NCBI GenBank assembly: GCA_028708585.1 | Contig: JAQVYO010000021.1 | Span: forward strand, 1-16,703 | DNA length: 16,703 nt | Direction: 5' to 3' | From: Oscillospiraceae bacterium | Lineage (GTDB): Bacteria; Bacillota; Clostridia; Oscillospirales; Oscillospiraceae | Shown: one piece after another, positions 6,898-13,426 of the stretch | How the letters are laid out: every line of letters begins with the position of its first letter | Numbering within the stretch: position 1 is the first letter of the stretch | Notes under the pieces: generated by a model | Database searches by the model: none | Told to the model about the DNA's origin: nothing | Seen by the model: the letters and a program-made list of their open reading frames with translations, nothing else | Position numbers and translations under genes: made by a program

Positions 6898-6920
6898 ATC
6901 CGCCCAGATTTTGGGCGGAT
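6898..6920. other. 9-bp perfect hairpin
   Basis: ATCCGCCCA (6898-6906) pairs with TGGGCGGAT (6912-6920) over a 5-nt loop. On the minus strand a T run (TTTTT) precedes rather than follows it, so it is not a simple terminator. It lies directly beyond the prfB terminator and may be a fail-safe structure. Confidence 0.5.
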
Positions 6921-6927
6921 AAAAACT

Positions 6928-6999
6928 CAAGAAAAAACGCGCGCTGTTTTCTATGCCGCCGGTTGTGCGGCAACAGGAAATAGCGCGCGTTTTTTCTTG
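6928..6999. terminator. Terminator of prfB, usable in both directions
   Basis: A perfect 18-bp stem (6928-6945 with 6982-6999) with a GCGCGCG core flanked by A6/T6 is capped by an inner 6-bp stem (TGCCGC/GCGGCA). On the minus strand it follows the prfB stop by 35 bp and is trailed by T-rich sequence. On the plus strand it also ends in TTTTTT. Confidence 0.9.
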
Positions 7000-7034
7000 G
7001 GGACGCGGGCCTTCCGGCAATGTGCGCCGGCCCA

Positions 7035-8156
7035 TTATTTTTCCGCCCAGTTTCCGGTTGCTTCCGCTTTGAGATAGGCGTTGATAAACCCGTCCAGATC
7101 GCCGTCCATCACCGCGCCGATATTGCCCGACTCATATCCGGTGCGGTGATCTTTCACTAAAGTATAGGGCATAAATACATAAGAGCGGATTTGACTGCCC
7201 CATTCAATTTTCATCTGAACCCCTTTGATATCTTCGATTTTATCAAAATGTTCCCGTTCTTTGATCTCGATGAGCCTGGAGCGCAGCATGCGCATGGCCA
7301 CTTCCCGGTTCTGATGCTGGCTGCGTTCGTTCTGGCAGGCAACCACGACGCCGGTTGGAAGATGGGTAATGCGGATGGCCGACTCGGTTTTGTTCACATG
7401 CTGCCCTCCAGCGCCACCGGAGCGGTAGGTGTCAACCTTTAAATCCTCCGGGCGGATGTTCACTTCCACATCATCGCCGATTTCGGGCATCACTTCCAGA
7501 GCGGCAAAAGAGGTATGCCGGCGGCCGGATGCGTCAAAAGGGGAAATCCGCACCAAACGGTGCACGCCTGACTCGCTGCGCAGATACCCATAGGCGTTTT
7601 CGCCTTCGATGAGTACAACGGCGCTTTTCATCCCCGCTTCGTCCCCTTCCAGATAATCCAGAACCTTATAGGAAAAGCCTCGCCGCTCCGCCCAGCGGGT
7701 GTACATGCGGAAGAGCATCTGCGCCCAATCCTGGGCCTCCGTACCTCCGGCGCCGGCATGAAAGGATAAAATGGCGTTGTTCGGGTCGTATTCCCCGGAT
7801 AAAAGGGTTTGCAGCCTTGCTTTTTCCAATGTGTCTTCAAGAGAAGCATATCCTTCGGTGAGTTCCGGGAGCAGGCTGTCATCCTCTTCTTCCAGCGCCA
7901 CTTCGCAAAGAGCGTGCAAATCCTCCCACTGGCGTGCCATAGCGGCATGGGAGGCACATTTGGATTTGAGATGCTTCAAGCGCTGCAGCACTTTTTGAGA
8001 GGCGGAAAGATCGTTCCAAAAGCCATCTGCCGTCGTCTTTTTTTCCAATGCTTCAATTTCCCGGCGGGCGCCATCCAGATCCAGCGCCATCCCCAAATCT
8101 TCCAAGAAGGGACGCATATTGTTTAATTTCTGCTTATACGTTTCAAATTCGATCAT
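7035..8156 (-). CDS. prfB: Peptide chain release factor 2 (no programmed frameshift)
   Basis: Class I release factor that reads UGA/UAA at the ribosomal A site and triggers peptidyl-tRNA hydrolysis. It has 373 residues from ATG 8156. SPF, the stop-codon tripeptide of RF2, falls at 205-207 and the catalytic GGQ at 250-252, the same numbers as in E. coli RF2, which supports this start over the open extension to 8231. The ribosome site is weak (GCGGGA, about 5 nt spacing). Codons 25-26, where many prfB genes carry CUU UGA C and need a +1 shift, read CTG GAT in the normal frame, so no frameshift is required. A promoter (8293-8321) and a structured leader of about 130 nt precede it. A strong terminator follows. 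It stands as a single gene. Confidence 0.95.
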   Translation of the reverse strand: MIEFETYKQKLNNMRPFLEDLGMALDLDGARREIEALEKKTTADGFWNDLSASQKVLQRLKHLKSKCASHAAMARQWEDLHALCEVALEEEDDSLLPELTEGYASLEDTLEKARLQTLLSGEYDPNNAILSFHAGAGGTEAQDWAQMLFRMYTRWAERRGFSYKVLDYLEGDEAGMKSAVVLIEGENAYGYLRSESGVHRLVRISPFDASGRRHTSFAALEVMPEIGDDVEVNIRPEDLKVDTYRSGGAGGQHVNKTESAIRITHLPTGVVVACQNERSQHQNREVAMRMLRSRLIEIKEREHFDKIEDIKGVQMKIEWGSQIRSYVFMPYTLVKDHRTGYESGNIGAVMDGDLDGFINAYLKAEATGNWAEK

Positions 8157-8207
8157 GAAATCCCGCTTTCTGTCTGATGTGATCTGTTTGGTTCCGTGGG
8201 TTCCGTC

Positions 8208-8255
8208 AAAAGCCCGGGGCGGCCGGCGCATGATGTGCCTGTGCCGCCGGCTTTT
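8208..8255 (-). promoter_or_regulatory. Structured leader hairpin of prfB, candidate attenuator
   Basis: On the minus strand AAAAGCC (8255-8249) can pair with GGCTTTT (8214-8208). Alternatively an inner GCCGGCG/CGCCGGC pairing forms. The 3' arm ends in four T. The element lies between the prfB promoter and its start codon, where a terminator-like fold would limit read-through. No ligand or protein class is recognisable. Confidence 0.4.
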
Positions 8256-8292
8256 AAGCGGAAATAGAAATCAAAAATCTGCTATGATATGC

Positions 8293-8321
8293 ATTATACA
8301 GAATCCGCGGGGCTGTGTAAA
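8293..8321 (-). promoter_or_regulatory. Promoter of prfB
   Basis: Read on the minus strand: TTTACA (8321-8316), a 17-bp spacer and TATAAT (8298-8293). This is near-consensus. Transcription would begin near 8286, leaving a leader of about 130 nt. The promoter lies downstream of the stop of the second micro-ORF on the same strand, so the two genes can be expressed separately. Confidence 0.8.
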
Positions 8322-8334
8322 GAGAAAGTCTGTT

Positions 8335-8439
8335 TCAGCGCTCGCTTGCGCACCATTCGCTGTCCGCGCCGAAAATCAAATCGTCCACATCTTGGGAGAC
8401 GGGCTTTTCTCCGTCTGTTTCCATTTTTCGGGTCTTCAT
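8335..8439 (-). CDS. 34-residue acidic micropeptide with DxDDxIF motif
   Basis: I do not recognise this protein. The ORF runs ATG to TGA, 34 codons, with the strong ribosome site AAAGGAG 8 nt before the start. The first 16 residues are polar and charged. The rest reads D-V-D-D-L-I-F, then an acidic stretch with Trp29 and Cys30, ending in Arg34. That segment aligns with the end of the 24-residue peptide at 6715-6789: seven identities in 18 columns plus conservative swaps (Tyr/Trp, Thr/Ser, Glu/Asp). There is no membrane segment. It lies upstream of prfB on the same strand, but prfB has its own promoter after the stop. Its own promoter is unclear: a -10-like TATACT lies near 8535 without a good -35. 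Spurious translation remains possible. Confidence 0.5.
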   Translation of the reverse strand: MKTRKMETDGEKPVSQDVDDLIFGADSEWCASER

Positions 8440-8690
8440 TTGCACATCTCCTTTCGAGAGTCGGAACATCGTATTTATTGGGGGACAAAGACGGTATTGA
8501 GGCAAAAGAACCTCCCTGCCCTATGTAGCATACAGATCAGTATATGCAGACGAGGGAAAAAGATGACGGAAAACAACCTGGAATTTTGATTTTTTTGTGG
8601 CAGTTGGCATCGCCAGGAATGCTTGACCGATTCGGGATCTTCTAGTAATCGTATAAAAATGAAAAAACCGGCAAAGTATTTTAGAAAATA
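8440..8690. other. Intergenic stretch between the second micro-ORF and xpt
   Basis: No gene larger than a few codons is supported. It must hold the minus-strand promoter of the second micro-ORF (candidates: TATACT near 8535, or TTGCCG-N17-TACGAT near 8648-8676 on the minus strand). An 8-residue plus-strand ORF with a purine-rich upstream run lies at 8563-8589. No purine riboswitch core is recognisable. Confidence 0.4.
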
Positions 8691-8694
8691 AAGA

Positions 8695-8723
8695 TTGCAT
8701 CCTTTTTTCGCGCAAGGTATAAT
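8695..8723 (+). promoter_or_regulatory. Promoter of the xpt-BMP transporter cluster
   Basis: TTGCAT (8695-8700), a 17-bp spacer and TATAAT (8718-8723). Transcription would start near 8730, only about 28 nt before the xpt start codon. This leaves no room for a guanine/xanthine riboswitch such as precedes xpt in Bacillus. Confidence 0.8.
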
Positions 8724-8757
8724 AAAAGAATATTTACCAAAAGAAAGAGACGGAGCC

Positions 8758-9333
8758 ATGCAAATTTTGGAAGAACGGATTAAAAAGGACGGCGTTGTCA
8801 AAGAAGGCGGCATTTTGAAGGTGGATAGTTTCTTAAACCATCAGATGGACGTGGACTTTTTCGGGGAACTGGCAAAAGAGTTTTGGCGTCTTTACGGCGC
8901 CTGCGGTGTAACGAAAATTTTGACCATCGAGGCGTCTGGAATTGGCATTGCCTGTATTACGGCGCAGCTTTTCCATGTTCCCGTGATTTTTGCCAAAAAG
9001 AACAAGACAAAGAACATTGCCGGGGAGGTCTATAAAACCAAAGTGGAATCGTTTACGCATGGGACCGTCTATGATGTGGTTGCCTCCAAGGAATTTCTGC
9101 GTGCGGAGGACAGGGTTCTGATCATAGACGATTTTCTGGCCAACGGCAACGCCCTTTTGGGGCTTCTCGATTTGGTCCGGCAGGCGGGCGCGCAGTTGAT
9201 TGGAGCGGGAATCGTTGTGGAAAAGGCATTTCAGCCGGGGGGAAACCTGGTGCGCGGACAGGGGGTTCGAGTGGAAGCCCTGGCAAGAATCCGCTCTATG
9301 GATGAAAAGAACGGTTTGACCTTCGCCCCATAA
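8758..9333 (+). CDS. xpt: Xanthine phosphoribosyltransferase
   Basis: Cytoplasmic type I phosphoribosyltransferase that converts xanthine plus PRPP to XMP, feeding salvaged purine toward GMP. It has 191 residues against 194 in B. subtilis Xpt. The N-terminal family signature is clear (KVDSFLNHQMD, 21-31). The PRPP-binding loop is LIIDDFLANGNAL (121-133). EASGIG (58-63) and KAFQPGG (156-162) also fit Xpt. I chose ATG 8758 because it gives the family N-terminus; the open frame back to 8695 runs through the promoter. The ribosome site GGAG is unusually close (2 nt). It is the first gene of a plus-strand cluster with a BMP-type nucleoside/nucleobase importer 63 bp downstream, which supports a shared purine-salvage role. 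Confidence 0.94.
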   Translation: MQILEERIKKDGVVKEGGILKVDSFLNHQMDVDFFGELAKEFWRLYGACGVTKILTIEASGIGIACITAQLFHVPVIFAKKNKTKNIAGEVYKTKVESFTHGTVYDVVASKEFLRAEDRVLIIDDFLANGNALLGLLDLVRQAGAQLIGAGIVVEKAFQPGGNLVRGQGVRVEALARIRSMDEKNGLTFAP

Positions 9334-9396
9334 TTAGTTTGCACAGGCGGTTTTGCCTTTGCATATGAATCAAGCTGAACAACAGGAGGAAAAAGA

Positions 9397-10512
9397 ATGA
9401 AAAAAAGATGGTTTGCGCTGCTTCTGACTGCCGCTATGATGTTGTCTCTGGCCGCGTGCGGCGCGGCGCCCACAGCCGAGCCGGCTCCGGCGTCCGGGAC
9501 GGCATCCCAGCTGAAACCCATTCAAAAGGAAGATCTGAAGGTGGGGTTTGTGTATATCGGCGACATCAATGACGGCGGTTATACCCAGTCTCACGACAAA
9601 GGGAGACTTGCGCTGGAAAAGGAAGGAATTAAGTGTCTGTATAAGGAGAACGTTCCGGAAAGCGCGGACTGCGAGACAGCCATTCGCGAGCTCATTGACC
9701 AGGGCTGCAATGTCATTTACGCCACCAGTTTCGGCTTCATGCAGTATACCGCCAAAATGGCCAAAGAATATCCCAACGTTTATTTCGGTCATGCCACCGG
9801 CGATATGACCGAAGCGAATATGTGCAACTACATGGGCAGAATCGAAGAAGCCCGCTATCTTACCGGTATCGTGGCCGGTATGACCACCAAGGCCAACAAA
9901 ATTGGCTATGTGGCGGCGATGCCTTATGCGGAATGCATCCGCGGCATCAACGCTTTTACCTTGGGCGTGCGTTCTGTAAATCCCAAGGCCACCGTGGAAG
10001 TGGTCTGGACCAATACCTGGTATGACGTGGCCAAAGAACGCCAGGCGGCCATCGAGCTGCTGAACAAGGGCGTAGATGTTTTGGCCCAGCACCAGGATTC
10101 CACCGCCTGCCAGGTCGCGGCGCAGGAATATGGAAAATACTGCATTGGCTACAATATGTCCACGCCCAACGTAGCCCCCAGAGCCTATTTGACCGCCGCA
10201 ATGTTCAACTGGGCAAAATTCTATACTGACAACGTGCAAAGTATCATAGACGGCACCTGGAAGCCGGAGGCTTACTGGAAAGGCTTGAAAGCCGGATGGG
10301 TGGACATTGATAAATTGTCCTCTCTTTGCCCTTCGGGCGCGCAGGGCGCTGTAGATCAGGCAAAACAGGAGATTATGGACGGAAAGCTGGTTCTGTTCTC
10401 CGGCGATGTGAAGGGACAGGACGGAACAGTCAAGGCGGCCAATATGACGGATAAGGAAATCTGGAATATGAACTGGTTTGTGGAAGGCGTAGTAGGGACC
10501 ATTCCTCAATAA
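9397..10512 (+). CDS. BMP-family substrate-binding lipoprotein, probable purine/nucleoside binder
   Basis: Extracytoplasmic binding component of a BMP/PnrA-type ABC importer. It has 371 residues. The signal peptide starts MKKR, continues with a hydrophobic core and ends in the lipobox LAAC with the lipidated Cys at 21, followed by an Ala/Pro-rich linker to about 38. The mature domain begins KVGFVYIGDINDGGYTQSHD, and VWTNTWYD and LAQHQDSTA are hallmarks of the BMP subgroup for which an adenine-bound Brucella structure is known to me from memory. ATG 9397 has AGGAGG 7 nt upstream. It follows xpt by 63 bp and precedes the cognate ATPase by 332 bp of structured spacer. Location beside xpt suggests a purine nucleobase or nucleoside as ligand; the exact substrate is inferred. 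Confidence 0.9.
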   Translation: MKKRWFALLLTAAMMLSLAACGAAPTAEPAPASGTASQLKPIQKEDLKVGFVYIGDINDGGYTQSHDKGRLALEKEGIKCLYKENVPESADCETAIRELIDQGCNVIYATSFGFMQYTAKMAKEYPNVYFGHATGDMTEANMCNYMGRIEEARYLTGIVAGMTTKANKIGYVAAMPYAECIRGINAFTLGVRSVNPKATVEVVWTNTWYDVAKERQAAIELLNKGVDVLAQHQDSTACQVAAQEYGKYCIGYNMSTPNVAPRAYLTAAMFNWAKFYTDNVQSIIDGTWKPEAYWKGLKAGWVDIDKLSSLCPSGAQGAVDQAKQEIMDGKLVLFSGDVKGQDGTVKAANMTDKEIWNMNWFVEGVVGTIPQ

Positions 10513-10844
10513 CGGCGAAAAGAGCGCATGCGGTTACCGCGGTTTCATCACAGTGGGAGTATGGATGCGGCCGGCAGGGCTCGGTGCTGGGCACGGGGCC
10601 CTGCCCGGCTGTCTAAGATGGCTTAGAGAGAAAAAGGTTGATTTTTTTGGAAACAGGCCGGAAAAAACCAGCTGTCCGCGGTGTTGTATCCCGGAGAATT
10701 CGGGTGCGGATTTACCGAGGAACCAGAAGGGATGAAAGAGGCGGGCGTTCCACCAGCGTGGGCGGGCTTCGATATTGTGACAGGGCTGTGCCGGAGCGCG
10801 GAAACCCCTGTCTTAAATTTTGAAAGAGCGGACGGTGGTTTTTT
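10513..10844 (+). other. 332-bp structured spacer inside the transporter cluster
   Basis: No credible gene lies here: short open frames on both strands lack ribosome sites. Two hairpins stand out. GGCAGGGC (10573-10580) pairs with GCCCTGCC (10598-10605), extendable by two pairs with a bulge. GACAGGG (10779-10785) pairs with CCCTGTC (10806-10812) and is followed by TTAAATTTT. The spacer ends in a run of eight T (10839-10846) at the ATPase start. Such spacers often set a higher level of binding protein than of the other transporter parts; that role is inferred here. Confidence 0.5.
10779..10820 (+). terminator. Candidate intra-cluster attenuator before the ATPase gene
   Basis: A perfect 7-bp stem GACAGGG/CCCTGTC (10779-10785 with 10806-10812) encloses a 20-nt loop with an inner CCG/CGG pairing and is followed by TTAAATTT. 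The T run is interrupted, so at most partial termination is expected. Confidence 0.35.
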
Positions 10845-12365
10845 TTGGACGCATATGTGGAAATGAAGGAGATCAGAAAATCGTTTGGTTCCGTGGCGGC
10901 GAACAACGACGCAAGCCTTTCGGTGGAGCTGGGCGAAATTCATGCTCTGCTGGGGGAGAACGGTTCCGGGAAAAGCACGTTGGTCAACATGCTTGCCGGC
11001 ATCTATTCTCCCGATTCGGGCAGCATTTTCATCGGCGGGCGGACGGTTTCCTTTGCGGCGCCCAAAGAAGCCATCGACTGCGGAATCGGTATGGTGCATC
11101 AGCATTTTAAATTGGTGGATGTGTTTACCGCCAAGGAAAACATTGCGGCTGGACGGGAAAAGGGTTTTTGGCTGAGAGGGCGGCGGCTTTCCGAGAAAAT
11201 TCAGGCGATTGCGGACAAATATGGCCTTGCCATTGATCCGGACAAAAAGGTATATGACATGTCGGTCGGGGAAAAGCAGACGGTGGAAATTGTGAAGATG
11301 CTTTATCGAGGCGCCAATGTATTGATTCTGGATGAGCCTACCGCCGTTTTGACTCCACAGGAGACAAAGGTACTGTTTCAAATTTTAAAAAATATGAAAC
11401 AGCATGGCTGCGCCATTATTCTGATTACCCATAAGCTGCGGGAGGTTATGGAGATCTCGGACCGGGTGACGGTTCTCCGGAAAGGCGAGACCATCGGGAC
11501 GGTGCGCACCAAAGATACAACCCCGCGCGCGCTGACGGAAATGATGGTGGGACGCCCTTTAGAGCTGAAGATTGAGCGGGTCAGGGCGGAGCCGGCCATG
11601 GAACCCATTTTAACGGTAGGCCGTTTGAGCGCCGCGGATTCCCATGGGAGAAACGTTTTAAAAGATATTTCTTTTGTCCTGCGGGGAGGAGAAATTCTGG
11701 GCGTGGCCGGAATTGCCGGCAGCGGGCAGAAAGAACTTTGCGAGGTGCTGGCGGGCCTTTATAAGGCCAACGGCGGCAGAGTCCGCTTTTTGGGAGAAGA
11801 AATTTTAGGACTGTCCCCCCGGGAGATTCTGCGCAGGGGAATCAGCATGTCCTTTGTTCCGGAAGACCGGCTGGGCATGGGCCTTGTGGCGGGGATGGAC
11901 ATTACCAGCAATGTGCTGCTGCGTTCCTTTCAGAAAGACGGAGGCTTTTTTCTGGATTTGCCTGGGGGCCGTAAAAAAGCGGAGAGGATTGTGAAACGCT
12001 ATGACATTTCCACTCCCTCGGTCGATCATGTGCTGAAAGACCTTTCTGGAGGAAATATTCAAAAGGTGCTTTTGGGCCGGGAAGTGGAACTCAATCCCAA
12101 ACTGCTGATTACCGCGTACCCGGTTCGCGGGCTGGATATCGGCGCTTCCTATCATATTTATGATATTTTGAACGCGCAGAAAAAGGCAGGCGTGGCTGTT
12201 TTGTTTATCGGAGAGGATCTGGACGTGCTTTTGCAGCTTTGCGACCGCTTGATGGTCATCCATGGAGGCAGGATCATGGGCATTGTGGATCCGTTAACCA
12301 CCAGCAAAGAAGAAGTGGGGCTTTTGATGCTGGGGCAGAGCGAAAAGGGAGGAAACGCAAAATGA
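10845..12365 (+). CDS. Double ABC ATPase of BMP-type nucleoside importer (NupO-like)
   Basis: Energises import by the two permeases downstream. It has 506 residues from TTG 10845, close to B. subtilis NupO (510), with two ABC domains. Domain 1 is canonical: Walker A GENGSGKST (37-45), Q-loop Q86, signature SVGEKQ (140-145), Walker B VLILDEP (159-165), H-loop H196. Domain 2 has an intact signature LSGGNIQK (400-407), but its Walker A-like GIAGSGQK (289-296) is followed by Glu, and its Walker B reads LLITAYP (420-426) with Ala and Tyr in place of Asp-Glu. That degeneracy is usual for this family. The start is uncertain: TTG 10845 gives the family-like N-terminus and has GGTGG 6 nt upstream; GTG 10857 and ATG 10863 have poorer sites. 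Its stop overlaps the next gene by 4 bp (ATGA). Confidence 0.92.
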   Translation: MDAYVEMKEIRKSFGSVAANNDASLSVELGEIHALLGENGSGKSTLVNMLAGIYSPDSGSIFIGGRTVSFAAPKEAIDCGIGMVHQHFKLVDVFTAKENIAAGREKGFWLRGRRLSEKIQAIADKYGLAIDPDKKVYDMSVGEKQTVEIVKMLYRGANVLILDEPTAVLTPQETKVLFQILKNMKQHGCAIILITHKLREVMEISDRVTVLRKGETIGTVRTKDTTPRALTEMMVGRPLELKIERVRAEPAMEPILTVGRLSAADSHGRNVLKDISFVLRGGEILGVAGIAGSGQKELCEVLAGLYKANGGRVRFLGEEILGLSPREILRRGISMSFVPEDRLGMGLVAGMDITSNVLLRSFQKDGGFFLDLPGGRKKAERIVKRYDISTPSVDHVLKDLSGGNIQKVLLGREVELNPKLLITAYPVRGLDIGASYHIYDILNAQKKAGVAVLFIGEDLDVLLQLCDRLMVIHGGRIMGIVDPLTTSKEEVGLLMLGQSEKGGNAK

Positions 12366-13426
12366 TGCGAATGGTGAGGCGGAGCAACCCTTCCAAAAAC
12401 ATGCAGATCCTGATGCGGGCGGGCAGTGTTGTTGCGGCTCTTGCCGCGGCGGCGCTGCTGATGGCCGCTTTGGGATACAACCCCTTTTTGGTATACTACA
12501 ATATGGTGGCCGGTTCCTTTGGAACGGCCTACCGGCTTCAAGCCACCATTCATAAGGTAATTCCCCTGCTGGTGCTGTCATTGGGCATCGCCGTGGCCTT
12601 TAAAATGAAATTCTGGAACATCGGCGCGGAAGGGCAGATGGCCATGGGCGGCTTTGGCGCCGCATATGCGGCGCTGAAATACGGAGCGCTTCCGCCTTAC
12701 ATTCTGCTTCCTTTGATGTTTGTTCTGGGGATGATCTGCGGCGGAATCTGGGGTGTGATCCCGGCCATTTTAAAGGTAAAGCTGGGAACCAATGAAACGC
12801 TGGTCACGCTGATGCTGAATTACATTGCCCTGCGCTGGCTCACCTATTTGCAATATGGTCCTTGGAAGGTGGGAGGATTCCCCAGAATACCGGATTTTTC
12901 CCCCAATGCCGTCTTGCCTTCGTTGTTTGGCATTCACATCGGCTGGATGGTGGCGGTTTTGCTGACGGCGGCCGTATATGTGATGCTGCGGCGTACCAAA
13001 TTAGGATATGAAATTGCCGTGTTGGGAGAAAGCGAGTCTACCGCCCGGTATGCGGGCATCAACGTATCCAAGGTCACCATTGTTGCCATGCTGATATCGG
13101 GGGCTGTCTGCGGGCTTGCGGGTATGATGCAGACTTCGGCGGTAGAAAAAACGCTGACCGAGCAGTTTACCGGCGGCCTTGGGTTTACGGCGGTGATTAC
13201 CACCTGGCTTGCGCGGCTGTCCCCCATTGGGATGATCGGCACCTCTTTTGCGTTTGCCATGCTGATTCAGGGAGGGGGCTATCTGGAAACCACCATGAGT
13301 ATTTCTTCAAAAATGGCCGATGTTTTACAGGGTGTAATCATCTTCTTTGTGTTGGGCTGCGACTTTTTCATCCAGTATAAGATTCAATTGCGCAAACCTG
13401 TGCGGAAAGGCGGGGAAGCAAAATGA
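12362..13426 (+). CDS. BMP-type ABC importer permease 1 (NupP-like)
   Basis: Integral membrane half of the importer. It has 354 residues with a short basic N-terminus followed by about eight to nine hydrophobic helices. KFWNIGAEGQMAMGG (near 82-96) is the hallmark of the BPD_transp_2 permeases in nucleoside and branched-chain/sugar-type systems. GTNETLVTLMLNYIA and the cytosolic coupling stretch GESESTARYAGINV are also typical. I take ATG 12362, which overlaps the ATPase stop by 4 bp (ATGA) and has GGGAGG about 10 nt upstream. The open frame back to 12239 lies inside the ATPase gene. Tight overlaps on both sides indicate translational coupling and a fixed complex. The transported compound is inferred from the neighbouring xpt. 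Confidence 0.92.
   Translation: MMRMVRRSNPSKNMQILMRAGSVVAALAAAALLMAALGYNPFLVYYNMVAGSFGTAYRLQATIHKVIPLLVLSLGIAVAFKMKFWNIGAEGQMAMGGFGAAYAALKYGALPPYILLPLMFVLGMICGGIWGVIPAILKVKLGTNETLVTLMLNYIALRWLTYLQYGPWKVGGFPRIPDFSPNAVLPSLFGIHIGWMVAVLLTAAVYVMLRRTKLGYEIAVLGESESTARYAGINVSKVTIVAMLISGAVCGLAGMMQTSAVEKTLTEQFTGGLGFTAVITTWLARLSPIGMIGTSFAFAMLIQGGGYLETTMSISSKMADVLQGVIIFFVLGCDFFIQYKIQLRKPVRKGGEAK

Noticed and set aside
8157..8231. N-terminal extension of prfB by 25 residues
   Set aside because: Starting at 8156 gives SPF and GGQ at the same residue numbers as E. coli RF2. The extension runs through the structured leader.
8119..8589. 156-residue plus-strand frame ending in an 8-residue ORF (8563-8589)
   Set aside because: It runs antisense to the prfB start and the second micro-ORF. 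Only the last ATG has a purine-rich upstream run, and eight residues are too few to support.
8695..8757. Guanine/xanthine riboswitch upstream of xpt
   Set aside because: The promoter at 8695-8723 leaves a leader of about 28 nt and no purine aptamer core is visible further upstream.
9370..10509. 379-residue open frame on the minus strand
   Set aside because: It is the exact antisense of the BMP lipoprotein gene, which has a lipobox, family motifs and ribosome site. The antisense product has low-complexity His/Gly-rich content and no recognisable domain.
10623..11381. 252-residue minus-strand open frame across the spacer and ATPase start
   Set aside because: Antisense to the well-supported ATPase N-terminus, with no ribosome site or family motif.
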